A DNA stretch of 64,000 nucleotides from Paenibacillus sp. UNC451MF (GTDB taxonomy: Bacteria; Bacillota; Bacilli; Paenibacillales; NBRC-103111): NCBI RefSeq assembly GCF_000686845.1, contig NZ_JMLS01000019.1, positions 62,001 through 126,000 on the forward strand, read 5' to 3'. Each line of letters opens with the position of its first letter. The first letter of the stretch is position 1. Below, one piece after another: positions 32,986-41,275 of the stretch. A program made the translations under genes and the position numbers. The notes beneath the pieces are model-generated. The model did not search any database and had not been told where the DNA came from. It worked only from the letters and a program-made list of their open reading frames with translations.

Positions 32986-33145
32986 CTAACAAAAAGGTGG
33001 GTACTTGTATAAGTGTATATAATATATAATAATTATTATGAGTAGCTATTATGCAAATTATTGGCTCTCATGCTAAAGGTACCATAGGGAAACATGTTAA
33101 CAATACCTGATTTCTTCAAAAAATAGATGAGTGGGAGAGATTGCA

Positions 33146-33865
33146 ATGGAGTTACGCAACAAAACAGCCATTATTACCGGCGCAGGCAAGGGAATAGGTA
33201 AAGCAGCAGCCTTAGCTCTAGCTAAGGAAGGTGTTCACCTTGGATTGGTGGCGAGAAATCGGGCTGAACTAGAAGCCCTTCAATCTTCGCTCAGCAGCAC
33301 CTATGGAATCCGTGCTTATGTTGCTGCGGTTGACATTACGAATAAAACGGAAGTGGATCAAGCTATCGGAAATCTGATCACTCAACTTGGTTCTATCGAT
33401 ATATTGATCAATAATGCCGGCATAGCGCAATTCGGCACCTTGCTTGACATGGAGTCCGAGCAGTGGGAACGCATCATCCAGACCAATCTAATGGGGACCT
33501 ACTATGTAACCCGTGCCGCTCTGCCGACTATGCTGGAGCGGCAGAACGGGACTATTATTAATATCGCCTCCACCGCTGGAGAACGTGGATTCGCTACAGG
33601 ATCTGCTTACTGCGCCTCCAAATTCGCCGTACTCGGATTAACCGAGTCATTGCTGCAAGAAGTGCGCAAATCCAATATTCGCGTAACCGCCCTGACGCCA
33701 AGTACGGTTAACACCGATTTGGCTCTCAATGCAGGGCTCAAAATAGGAGACGAGGACCGCATGATGCAGCCTGAGGATGTAGCCGAGCTCATCCTCGCTA
33801 CGTTACAGCTGCCGCAGCGGGTATTTATTAAAACCGCGGGGATTTGGACGACGAATCCCCAATAA
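33146..33865 (+). CDS. Short-chain dehydrogenase/reductase (3-ketoacyl-ACP reductase-like)
   Basis: A 239-aa classical SDR. It has NADP-binding [12 protein letters not shown] (about residues 10-21), NNAGIA near 87, the catalytic Ser in [10 protein letters not shown] and Tyr/Lys in YCASK near 152-156. The FabG-like architecture does not fix the substrate. I start at the ATG at 33146 behind GGAGAG; a GTG at 33131 precedes that site. A flavin-dependent oxidoreductase gene follows about 110 bp later on the same strand, and the pair may be co-transcribed. Confidence 0.88.
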   Translation: MELRNKTAIITGAGKGIGKAAALALAKEGVHLGLVARNRAELEALQSSLSSTYGIRAYVAAVDITNKTEVDQAIGNLITQLGSIDILINNAGIAQFGTLLDMESEQWERIIQTNLMGTYYVTRAALPTMLERQNGTIINIASTAGERGFATGSAYCASKFAVLGLTESLLQEVRKSNIRVTALTPSTVNTDLALNAGLKIGDEDRMMQPEDVAELILATLQLPQRVFIKTAGIWTTNPQ

Positions 33866-33975
33866 AGGTATGCCGGGACCCCTACCTTGAACCAAGATGC
33901 TGGGGTTCCTTGTTAATGAAGTCACCAGTTGAAAGTCATACGTATCTCGTAAACGATTCTAGGAGGGTGATTCTA

Positions 33976-35007
33976 ATGAACGAAACAGCAACGAAACGAA
34001 TACAGGACATTCCGTTATCTATTCTTGATCTAGCCCCGGTAAGAGAGGGCAATACACCCGCTGATTCCTTCCATAATACGCTGGATCTGGCGCAGCATGC
34101 GGAACAATGGGGTTACAATCGCTACTGGCTTGCAGAGCATCATAATATGCCAGGAATCGCAAGTTCGGCGACATCTCTCGTCATTGGCTACGTAGCCGCA
34201 GGTACCACAAAGATCCGCGTCGGCTCGGGCGGCATTATGTTACCGAACCATGCTCCCCTAATGATTGCAGAACAGTTCGGAACGCTGGAATCCATGTATC
34301 CGGGCCGTATCGATCTTGGGCTTGGCAGAGCGCCGGGCTCCGACCAGCCCGCCATGCGTGCTTTGCGCCGCGGCCTCGGCAGCGACAACAATGATTTCCC
34401 CGAGCAGCTGGCCGAGCTGCGCGCTTATTTGAATCCTACGGCTATCGACTCTCGTCCTATGGGCGTGAGAGCCGTTCCAGGAGAAGGCTTGGATATTCCG
34501 ATCTGGCTTCTGGGCTCCAGCGGCTTCAGCGCCCAGCTCGCAGGGCATCTTGGACTGCCGTTTGCATTTGCAAGTCACTTTGCACCTGATTACTTGCTTG
34601 CCGCCTTACAGCTATACCGCAGCAGCTTCCGTCCTTCAGAAGTATTGGATGAGCCTTATGTGATGGTCGGCGTTAACATCGTTGCGGCGGATACCGACGA
34701 GGAAGCGCGTAAATTGGCAACGTCTCACGAGCAGCAGTTCCTGAATATTATTCGCGGCAGAACAGGCCAATTAAAGCCTCCAGTAGATAGCATGGACTCT
34801 CTCTGGACGGAACAGGAAAAAGCGATTGTCCGAAAACAGCTAAGCTATTCGATTGCTGGAAATAAAGATACCGTCCGGGACAAGCTGGAGTACTTCCTGC
34901 AGCAGACGCAGGCTGATGAGTTCATCATTACCGGACAAATCTACGACCATCAAGCACGCCTCCGCTCTTATCAGATTATAGCTGAGGATGTTAAGGGAAG
35001 CTTGTAA
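33976..35007 (+). CDS. LLM-class flavin-dependent oxidoreductase (luciferase-like)
   Basis: A 343-aa TIM-barrel protein of the bacterial luciferase superfamily. It carries [31 protein letters not shown] (residues around 50-66), [14 protein letters not shown] and [21 protein letters not shown]. These are the signature blocks of the YhbW/MsnO8-like group that uses FMNH2. The substrate is unknown. The ATG at 33976 follows AGGAGG by 8 nt; a much longer in-frame extension overlapping the SDR gene is rejected. A reduced-flavin supplier could be the flavin reductase-like gene opposite. Confidence 0.9.
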   Translation: MNETATKRIQDIPLSILDLAPVREGNTPADSFHNTLDLAQHAEQWGYNRYWLAEHHNMPGIASSATSLVIGYVAAGTTKIRVGSGGIMLPNHAPLMIAEQFGTLESMYPGRIDLGLGRAPGSDQPAMRALRRGLGSDNNDFPEQLAELRAYLNPTAIDSRPMGVRAVPGEGLDIPIWLLGSSGFSAQLAGHLGLPFAFASHFAPDYLLAALQLYRSSFRPSEVLDEPYVMVGVNIVAADTDEEARKLATSHEQQFLNIIRGRTGQLKPPVDSMDSLWTEQEKAIVRKQLSYSIAGNKDTVRDKLEYFLQQTQADEFIITGQIYDHQARLRSYQIIAEDVKGSL

Positions 35008-35051
35008 ACAGATTTTGTGGAGACCTACAATCGTTTAAATATCAGCACAAA

Positions 35052-35087
35052 AAGGAGCATGCCCCGGGCAGCTCCTTCTTTGTTTTT
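35052..35087 (+). terminator. Intrinsic terminator
   Basis: AAGGAGC/GCTCCTT outer and TGCCC/GGGCA inner arms with a T-rich tail, 45 nt after the LLM oxidoreductase gene. Confidence 0.88.
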
Positions 35088-35106
35088 ACCTACGCCTACC
35101 ACTTCA

Positions 35107-35718
35107 TTATTCCGGTCGGTCCAGTACGAACTGTTCTCCCAACTTCGAGTAGCTGGCGCCAGCAAGCCGGCTAACCGGCCGAAGCGCTTTTGGATCAATA
35201 TGACCACGATCATAAACCGCTTCATCGAGATGAAAGCATACAACCTTGCCGATTAATAGATCGGCGGCAGGTGCATCGTGCGTCCCACCGAGAGCAATCG
35301 CCTGCTCAAGAACACATTCCATTCGGATACGTGCTTCGGCGATACCTGGCACCGAAATCTTCTCGCTCTTAACCGTGGAGAGCCCTGCGAGGGCTACCTC
35401 ACTCTCATCTGGAGGCAGCGCGGCAGCGGTCTGATTAATCTCTCGGATATACGTTTCGTCCGATATATGAACGACAAATGCGCCTGCATCTACTGCATTT
35501 CGAGCCGTATCTTTCATTCGCCCCTGTTTTCTTTGCACCGAGACCGATACCATTGGCGGATCGGCAGTGACGATATTAAAGTAGCTGAATGGAGCGGCAT
35601 TCACTACCCCTTGGGCGGATATCGTCGTTACAAGTGCCATGGGCCTTGGAATAACGCTCCCTATGAGCAGCTTGTAGCTCTCCCGTTCACTAATGTCCTT
35701 TGGATCCATTGTAATCAC
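35107..35718 (-). CDS. Flavin reductase-like FMN-binding protein (split barrel)
   Basis: A 203-aa protein of the flavin-reductase-like domain family. YKLLIGSVIPRPMALVTTIS and NAAPFSYFNIVTADPPMVSVSV near the N-terminus form the FMN-binding split barrel, followed by DTARNA, VVHIS and the C-terminal LIGKVVCFHLDE. The start is a GTG at 35718, 5 nt from GAGGTG. It lies 39 bp after mhqD on the same strand and may extend the mhq operon, where a flavin reductase would fit quinone chemistry. Confidence 0.85.
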   Translation of the reverse strand: MITMDPKDISERESYKLLIGSVIPRPMALVTTISAQGVVNAAPFSYFNIVTADPPMVSVSVQRKQGRMKDTARNAVDAGAFVVHISDETYIREINQTAAALPPDESEVALAGLSTVKSEKISVPGIAEARIRMECVLEQAIALGGTHDAPAADLLIGKVVCFHLDEAVYDRGHIDPKALRPVSRLAGASYSKLGEQFVLDRPE

Positions 35719-35757
35719 TGAAGCACCTCGTTTTCTTCAAAGCTTTCTACATTAAGC

Positions 35758-36366
35758 TCATTCAAAGGTTTCATGATACCAATCTGCTGCAGCATCCACT
35801 TCGGTACGGGTTAACTGGTGCCCGGCACGCTCCCAATGGATCGTAACCGATGCCCCTGCTTCTTTTAGCAGCGTCGACAGCTCTTCGGTTTCCTCCGGGG
35901 AACAAATCGGATCGTTCATTCCAGCTCCAATAAATACCGGTACATCGGTTAAGTCAGGAAGTCCAATTCCACGCCGCGGAACCATCGGATGGTGAAGAAT
36001 AGCTCCCCTTAATGCATCGGGATAATGGAATAAGAGACTGCCCGCGATGTTAGCACCGTTAGAGTAACCTATCGCTACGAAGTTGTGGCGGTCCAGCCCA
36101 TGCTCTACAGCAGCCTGGTCTAGAAAATCATTCACTTCCTTCGTACGAAAGATCAAGTCCTCTTCATCGAACACGCCTTCAGCCAATCGCCGGAAGAAAC
36201 GCGGCATCCCATTTTCCAGTACGTTGCCTCGAAGACTCAGTACCGGGGAACCCGGTGAAATTTCCCGAGCTAACGGAAGCAAATCGCGCTCCGTACCTCC
36301 TGTGCCATGGAATAGAACGATAACCGGCGCCTCGCTATCCATTCCTTTTATAAATACATGTTTCAT
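35758..36366 (-). CDS. mhqD: Carboxylesterase/phospholipase, MhqD-like
   Basis: A 202-aa alpha/beta hydrolase. The oxyanion segment LFHGTGGTERDLLPLA is near residue 18 and the nucleophile lies in GYSNGANIA near 97. The acid is in GAGMNDPICSPEE and the His in RAGHQLT. It matches the MhqD carboxylesterase family by motifs and by its position in the mhq cluster. In Bacillus it takes part in handling quinone and catechol derivatives. Its ATG overlaps the stop of mhqO (TAATG), so the two are translationally coupled. Confidence 0.88.
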   Translation of the reverse strand: MKHVFIKGMDSEAPVIVLFHGTGGTERDLLPLAREISPGSPVLSLRGNVLENGMPRFFRRLAEGVFDEEDLIFRTKEVNDFLDQAAVEHGLDRHNFVAIGYSNGANIAGSLLFHYPDALRGAILHHPMVPRRGIGLPDLTDVPVFIGAGMNDPICSPEETEELSTLLKEAGASVTIHWERAGHQLTRTEVDAAADWYHETFE

Positions 36367-37310
36367 TATTTATCCCCCTCCAATACACGTACCTCGATAG
36401 GATCCAAATTGGCTTCGATCTGAGGACGATTGGCCTCGAACCATTCAGGAAGCATCAGCTTATCACCCAGTTCCTCCGGTTTCTCGTCGCGTGCAAAGCC
36501 TGGAGGATCTGTTGCGATCTCGAACAAAATACCGCCTTCCTCGCGGAAATAGATGGCATTGAAATATTGACGGTCAATAATCGGAGTAGGACGGAATCCG
36601 CTGCTCTCAACATGTTTTCTCCACAGCTCATGCTCTTCATGATCTTTGGCCCGCCATGCAATATGGTGTACCGTTCCGGCTCCGCCTGCCCCATAAGGCA
36701 TTGGAGTTACGTTCACATCAATAACATTACCCAAGTCTCCTGTAGCTTTGTAGCGCGCATAGGAGCCCTCCTGACCGATCTTTTGAAGACCCATCACTTG
36801 TTCCAGTAAATTGCCCGTTTGAACAGGGGCCGTACTGAACAGAACCGCACCTCCGAATCCTTTAATCGCCTTATCCGCTGGAACTCCCCCGAATGACCAT
36901 TGACTTGGAGTGCCTTCTTCTCTCTCCACAATTTCAAGACGCAGCCCATCTTTGTCTGAGAATTGAAGGTAATGCTCACCGAATCGATCCGATTTCATTA
37001 CGGAAACCCCTAATTTTTTCAAGCGGGCCTCCCAAAAATCCAACGAGCCCACAGGAACGACATAAGAAGTGATCCCTACCTGTCCCCCGCCGATGCGGCC
37101 TTTACGTGATCCTGCCCACGGGAAGAAAGTAATAATGGTACCCGGGCTTCCGATTTGGTCTCCGAAATATAAGTGATATACTTCCGGAGCATCGAAGTTG
37201 ATCGTTTTTTTGACAAGTCTTAAACCAAGCACTCCAGAATAAAAGTCAACGGTTTCCTGTGCATTGCGTACAAAAGCTGTAATATGATGAATTCCTGCTG
37301 TTTTAGTCAT
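36366..37310 (-). CDS. mhqO: Ring-cleaving dioxygenase, MhqO-like
   Basis: A 314-aa VOC-superfamily protein with two glyoxalase-like halves. Metal ligands are visible as His in IHHITAF (residues 7-9 region), His in TVHHIAWRA near 215 and Glu in LFEIATDPPGF near 265. The length matches Bacillus MhqO/MhqA (about 312-316 aa), which open the ring of hydroquinones and catechols. AGGAG lies 9 nt before the ATG. It is in the mhqP-N-O-D operon. Confidence 0.93.
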   Translation of the reverse strand: MTKTAGIHHITAFVRNAQETVDFYSGVLGLRLVKKTINFDAPEVYHLYFGDQIGSPGTIITFFPWAGSRKGRIGGGQVGITSYVVPVGSLDFWEARLKKLGVSVMKSDRFGEHYLQFSDKDGLRLEIVEREEGTPSQWSFGGVPADKAIKGFGGAVLFSTAPVQTGNLLEQVMGLQKIGQEGSYARYKATGDLGNVIDVNVTPMPYGAGGAGTVHHIAWRAKDHEEHELWRKHVESSGFRPTPIIDRQYFNAIYFREEGGILFEIATDPPGFARDEKPEELGDKLMLPEWFEANRPQIEANLDPIEVRVLEGDK

Positions 37311-37355
37311 TTTAATATCTCTCCTTTTTATAAATAAATATAAGGTTCATTAGAA

Positions 37356-37982
37356 TCAAAACAGGTTATAGCTTACAAACTCGCCTGTCGGCTTGCGGTA
37401 GCCGCGCGGCCTTTGACTTGTGACGGCTTCTTTTCCTATCGTAATTAGCATTGCTGGAACATAGTTGTCGGGAATATGCAGCTCTTTGCGGAGCGCCTCC
37501 GGGTCAAACCCAATCATCGGACATGTATCCCAGCCCTTATCCTTGGCGATCAGCATAAGCAGCATAGCAGACAAGCTTGCATTGCGAACTGCCTCCTCAT
37601 GCTTGAACGCTTCACCTCGTTTCTCATAAAAACCAAGAACAGATTCAACGGTCATATCATATTCCTGCTTGCTCATGACCCCTAACTGAAGTAAGCCTTC
37701 GTTAATAGAAGCTACATCCTTGTAGGCATCCTTATTGCCAAGAACCACAATCGCAGCTGATGCGGTTTTAACCTTATATTGTTTATTGGCAGCCTCGTAT
37801 ACTTTGTCTTTGAGCTCCGGATCTTTGACGACCACATAGTGGGTATGCTGCAAATTAAAGGCGGACGGAGCGAACTTCACAAGCTGGAATAGCTCCTCCA
37901 GCTCTTTATCCAGTATTTCCACACCGGGAATAAAGTTATTAGCCGATCTGCGCGCCTTCAGTAGAGTAGTGAAATCGTTCAT
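37356..37982 (-). CDS. mhqN: Nitroreductase-family NAD(P)H oxidoreductase, MhqN-like
   Basis: A 208-aa FMN-dependent oxidoreductase. It has the TLLKARRSANNF flavin site at the N-terminus, KFAPSAFNLQHTHYVVVKD in the middle and WDTCPMIGFDPEALRKEL near the C-terminus, all typical of the YodC/MhqN branch. It probably reduces quinones or nitroaromatics. The ATG at 37982 follows GGAGAG by 7 nt. It is the second gene of the operon. Confidence 0.92.
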   Translation of the reverse strand: MNDFTTLLKARRSANNFIPGVEILDKELEELFQLVKFAPSAFNLQHTHYVVVKDPELKDKVYEAANKQYKVKTASAAIVVLGNKDAYKDVASINEGLLQLGVMSKQEYDMTVESVLGFYEKRGEAFKHEEAVRNASLSAMLLMLIAKDKGWDTCPMIGFDPEALRKELHIPDNYVPAMLITIGKEAVTSQRPRGYRKPTGEFVSYNLF

Positions 37983-38013
37983 GGCAAGTCTCTCCATCCA
38001 TCTTTTTTGTGAA

Positions 38014-38415
38014 TTAGTTCATCAATGCATCCAAAGAATACGAACCGGCACCTATCAAAGCCACCCCTACAGCTACGGCAATTAACATCAGGTTGTATTC
38101 ATACCCGTTACCAGTAGCCCAATACCCGTTTTTACCATGAACCTTAACAATAGCGCCCAGCATTGTGATAACAATCAGCGCAGCCCCTACAGTGGTAAAT
38201 AGACCGGCAGCGAACAACAATCCTCCTATAAGCTCCATCAAACCGGATAAAACCGCCATCTGTACGCCTGGCTTAATTCCAACCGATTCCATCCAGCCAC
38301 CGGTTCCTTTCGGCCCGTAGCCTCCGAACCATCCAAACAGCTTCTGTGCTCCATGACCCATAAAGGTCAAGCCTACAACCAATCGTACGATTAACAACCC
38401 TAATGCAATACTCAT
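38014..38415 (-). CDS. mhqP: DoxX-family membrane protein, MhqP-like
   Basis: A 133-aa protein with four membrane helices and the DoxX signature [22 protein letters not shown] near the N-terminus, followed by [11 protein letters not shown]. MhqP belongs to this family and is co-regulated with MhqN and MhqO. Its exact role is unknown, perhaps in membrane-linked quinone handling. The start at 38415 follows GGAGG. It is the first gene of the operon, 46 bp downstream of an MhqR operator. Confidence 0.92.
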   Translation of the reverse strand: MSIALGLLIVRLVVGLTFMGHGAQKLFGWFGGYGPKGTGGWMESVGIKPGVQMAVLSGLMELIGGLLFAAGLFTTVGAALIVITMLGAIVKVHGKNGYWATGNGYEYNLMLIAVAVGVALIGAGSYSLDALMN

Positions 38416-38461
38416 TTGAAATTCCTCCATTATATTGTTTTTAAGTTAATTGATTTAAAGA

Positions 38462-38477
38462 ATCTTAAATTTAAGAT
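38462..38477. promoter_or_regulatory. MhqR operator upstream of mhqP
   Basis: ATCTTAAATTTAAGAT, a perfect 16-bp palindrome, is identical in its core to the site upstream of mhqR and close to the B. subtilis MhqR operator (TATCTCGAATTCGAGATA). Confidence 0.85.
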
Positions 38478-38523
38478 ATATGATAAAAATGTAAGCAGTT
38501 ATATGCAGCGTTTCTGAACATAA

Positions 38524-38967
38524 CTACTTGTAATGGTCCTGTGCGTGTTTGCCTAGCTTTTTGAGCAATTGGCTGGCTACTCGCTTTTCTTCTGGCGTGA
38601 GTCCCTCTACCGCTTTACCTATGACCTCGGCATGTTGAGGAAATACATCATCTATGAACTGCTTTCCTTTATCCGTAATCTCTGCGTAAATAAGACGTCG
38701 ATCCTCTGTCGAGGCTTTCCGCTGTACGAACTGCTTCTTCTCCAGCTTATCAACCACATACGTAATATTGCCGCTGCTCATCAACACTTTACCACCAATT
38801 TGCTGTATAGGCTGTGCGCCTTTGTGGTATAACAATTCCAGAACCCCGAATTCCGTTCGATTTAAACCGTTTCGCCGAATATCACGATCTGCGTGTGCAT
38901 TCACCCATTGGCTAGCTCTGGATAGTGCAATATACAGGTCCAAAGAATCTTCTCGGTTATTCGCCAT
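38524..38967 (-). CDS. mhqR: MarR-family repressor MhqR
   Basis: A 147-aa MarR-type regulator. The winged helix-turn-helix spans about residues 35-100 (LLYHKGAQPIQQIGGKVLMSSGNITYVVDKLEKK, wing KASTEDRRLIYAEITDKG). B. subtilis MhqR senses 2-methylhydroquinone and catechols and represses mhqNOP, mhqED and azoR2. Here the regulator sits right beside its targets. The ATG at 38967 follows GGAGGTGA by 5 nt. Its own promoter is covered by an MhqR palindrome, so it is autoregulated. Confidence 0.92.
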   Translation of the reverse strand: MANNREDSLDLYIALSRASQWVNAHADRDIRRNGLNRTEFGVLELLYHKGAQPIQQIGGKVLMSSGNITYVVDKLEKKQFVQRKASTEDRRLIYAEITDKGKQFIDDVFPQHAEVIGKAVEGLTPEEKRVASQLLKKLGKHAQDHYK

Positions 38968-38995
38968 TTCGCTCACCTCCAATGTCGCTGCTAAA

Positions 38996-39036
38996 TATCT
39001 TAAATTTAAGATACTTTATTTTGATCTATTTGTCAA
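38996..39036 (-). promoter_or_regulatory. mhqR promoter with MhqR operator
   Basis: TTGACA (39031-39036), 17-bp spacer, TATCTT (39008-39013) on the minus strand. The perfect 18-bp palindrome TATCTTAAATTTAAGATA (38996-39013) includes the -10 box. Confidence 0.88.
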
Positions 39037-39059
39037 CAGCCGGATTATCATTTTTTTTA

Positions 39060-39091
39060 AAATAAAAAAGCCTGTAATTAACACAGGCTTT
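39060..39091 (-). terminator. Terminator of the MORN-repeat protein gene
   Basis: AAAGCCTGT/ACAGGCTTT hairpin (39067-39091) followed on the minus strand by a U-rich run, 7 nt past the stop codon. Confidence 0.9.
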
Positions 39092-39097
39092 GCTCTC

Positions 39098-40675
39098 CTA
39101 TTTCAGCTGTTTAATCGCATAGGAATGGCGATCGTTTTCTTTTTTCAACTCTGCGCTGTAGTCGTCTCTCAGCTCGGTCAGCTGCCCTTTCAATGACTCA
39201 ATCTGCTGCTGGGCCGCCCCTTTTTTAAATATTTGGTCAATCAGCGTCTGAGCATCGGTGAGCTGCTTTTCCAGTTCGCCCCTTGCCGTTTCCGCTGTTT
39301 TGGAAGTATCGCTGGATAACGAGTTGATTTTGTCCAAAAGATCCTTATGCTTCGTTTTCGCTTCCTCTAGTGCTTTATCATAGGAGGTTTGGCTAGAATA
39401 GGCGCCAGGACTGTCCTTACGAACTTGTGCAAGCTTCTCCTCCAGCTGCTTCCGATTCTGATTGTAGCGTTCCTTAATCTCGTTCAACGCGGTTTCGTGA
39501 CGATCATTCTCAATCCTTAGCGGATCCGACTGCGAAGATGGATTCGTATTAGGAAGCGTAGTCGTCTCGTTGCCCATATCGACTTTACGCACCAGGACAT
39601 CGTTGGAATACTCGCTTACAGACAGCAGATTGCCCTTTTTATCGTAGTAGGAAATCATCCCATCCATGGTATTGTTTCTAAAATCACCGACGATTTTCTC
39701 GCCTTTGGAGGTGGTATAGGTTCCTTTGCCGTCACGGTTGCCGTCAACAAAATCACCTTCATAGACATCGCCGTTTTTGTAAACCAGCTTACCTTTACCA
39801 TTCGGCTGTCCGTTATCAAATGGACCTGTATATTTATCTCCATTTTCATAATAGAGCGTTCCATTATAGCGCTCTCCGTCCCCGAAGTTTCCGTCAAACA
39901 TCAGGCTTCCTCCGGCAGAATACTGCTTACCCGCCCCGCTGAACACGCCATCCTTCATAGCGGCATCCGTCTCCAGCTGACCGTTGTCGTAATAAGTTTT
40001 GGCGCGTCCGTCCTTAGGAACACCATCAGCCATAGTTCCATCGAACAGCGGCTTGCCGATCGAATTCACAAGCTTCCCTTTCCCCTCTGGATATCCATCC
40101 AACAGCATCCCCGTATATTTGTCTCCGTTTGGATAGACATACTCCCCTTTAACTGGCTTGGAGCTGTCCGTCGTTGTGTCTGTTGGCTTTGACGGATTTG
40201 AGGTCCCTCCTGAACCTGTGTTTCCGGTAGAAGCTGTACCTTTTGGCGTTGTTAGATGAATCGTGGATGTATTTTGAACCCATTTCACATCTTTGCCTGA
40301 GGCTTCACTAACGAATCGGAGTGGAACGAGCGTATTGCCCTCCACTAAGCGCGGCGCAAGCTCCAGCTCATTAAGCTGGTCATTGACATAGGCGTCCGTG
40401 TCATCAATCGCTAACTCTATTGTCAAACCATCCTTGGTACCTGTGACTGTCTCCGTATCCGCGTCCCAGCTCACAGCGAGGCCCAGCTTTTCAAATATAG
40501 CCCGGAAAGGAACCAGCGTCGTCCCATTTTCCAGGATCGGCTGCACTTCAAACTTGATCAGCTTATTGTCCAAATATACACGTATCGGCCGTTCCGCCGC
40601 GGCATTCACGGAATAAGGAAGCGACAGCGCGCCCCAGAGCAAACAAGCCGATAGCATGGCGTATCGTTTTTTCAT
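39098..40675 (-). CDS. Secreted protein with copper-amine-oxidase-like stalk domain, MORN repeats and coiled coil
   Basis: A 525-aa protein. Signal peptide (residues 1-25, ending VNA-A) and a copper amine oxidase N-terminal-like domain (about 28-145) with the doubled LVPFRAIFEKLG and LVPLRFVSEASGK motifs, common in Paenibacillus surface proteins. A Thr/Ser/Pro linker follows, then five or six MORN-like repeats (about 175-345, pattern YxGxFxxGxxxGKGxL). The C-terminal 150 residues are a charged coiled coil rich in Lys/Glu. MORN repeats often bind lipids or mediate assembly. The stalk domain suggests cell-surface exposure. Function unknown. It is a single gene with its own terminator. Confidence 0.82.
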   Translation of the reverse strand: MKKRYAMLSACLLWGALSLPYSVNAAAERPIRVYLDNKLIKFEVQPILENGTTLVPFRAIFEKLGLAVSWDADTETVTGTKDGLTIELAIDDTDAYVNDQLNELELAPRLVEGNTLVPLRFVSEASGKDVKWVQNTSTIHLTTPKGTASTGNTGSGGTSNPSKPTDTTTDSSKPVKGEYVYPNGDKYTGMLLDGYPEGKGKLVNSIGKPLFDGTMADGVPKDGRAKTYYDNGQLETDAAMKDGVFSGAGKQYSAGGSLMFDGNFGDGERYNGTLYYENGDKYTGPFDNGQPNGKGKLVYKNGDVYEGDFVDGNRDGKGTYTTSKGEKIVGDFRNNTMDGMISYYDKKGNLLSVSEYSNDVLVRKVDMGNETTTLPNTNPSSQSDPLRIENDRHETALNEIKERYNQNRKQLEEKLAQVRKDSPGAYSSQTSYDKALEEAKTKHKDLLDKINSLSSDTSKTAETARGELEKQLTDAQTLIDQIFKKGAAQQQIESLKGQLTELRDDYSAELKKENDRHSYAIKQLK

Positions 40676-40805
40676 CCCCAGCTATCCCTCCTACTTTATC
40701 TTCCATTTATTTTACAATCATTTACAGCAGGTGTCGAAACTCCTACTCGTTATATCGACCAATGGAGGGCGAATGTTAAATACTTTTCGGACAGCTGCTC
40801 GACAC

Positions 40806-40843
40806 AAAAAAAAGACTCACGCCCCAACGGGACATGAGCCTCT
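40806..40843 (-). terminator. Terminator of the small acidic protein gene
   Basis: Imperfect hairpin with GCTCATGTCCC and GGGGCGTGAGTC arms followed on the minus strand by eight U residues, 16 nt past the stop at 40859. Confidence 0.85.
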
Positions 40844-40858
40844 CTATATAGGCATCGA

Positions 40859-41122
40859 TTAATCGATGTAGGTAACAATGCCTTTTTCCATTAAATAATC
40901 CATCTCTAGCTCCAAAATCGTTTCGACTGTCAGCTCGTCCAATTTGACATCCTTGCGGCTCATCACATAATCGACGATCTCATCGCTATCGATATCATCT
41001 TCCTTTGCGTTATTAATAAAAGTCTGTTCATGCTTTAAAACCAGCTTAATGCTCTCGGCATCCACTTTCGTTTTGCCAACGATAAACTGGATAAGCTCTT
41101 GCTCGTTAATCGCATCGCTCAT
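40859..41122 (-). CDS. Small acidic cytoplasmic protein of unknown function
   Basis: An 87-aa protein rich in Asp, Glu, Ile and Val with no membrane helix and no Cys. It reads as helical (NEQELIQFIVGKTKVD, ELTVETILELEMDYL). I do not recognise a characterised family. It has a proper ribosome binding site (AAGGGG 9 nt before the ATG at 41122; the ATG at 41131 abuts the site) and a strong terminator, so it is very likely a real gene. It is monocistronic between the MORN protein and the xanthine permease. Confidence 0.75.
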   Translation of the reverse strand: MSDAINEQELIQFIVGKTKVDAESIKLVLKHEQTFINNAKEDDIDSDEIVDYVMSRKDVKLDELTVETILELEMDYLMEKGIVTYID

Positions 41123-41275
41123 AGTAGTCATCCCCTTATGGTCTCTTTAGTGCCATTGTAACACAAAATCTATTGACGACCTAAGGAGATGCTGCAATTG
41201 CAGAAAAAAGCCTCCATTCGATCAAGAAAGTCAAGCTTCCTTCGACCAATAGAGGCTCCAAATGGAGATATGGTA

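Noticed and set aside
33844-33975. 5' extension of the LLM oxidoreductase frame overlapping the SDR gene
   Set aside because: The family's N-terminus starts at the ATG at 33976, which has an AGGAGG site; the extension overlaps the SDR coding end.
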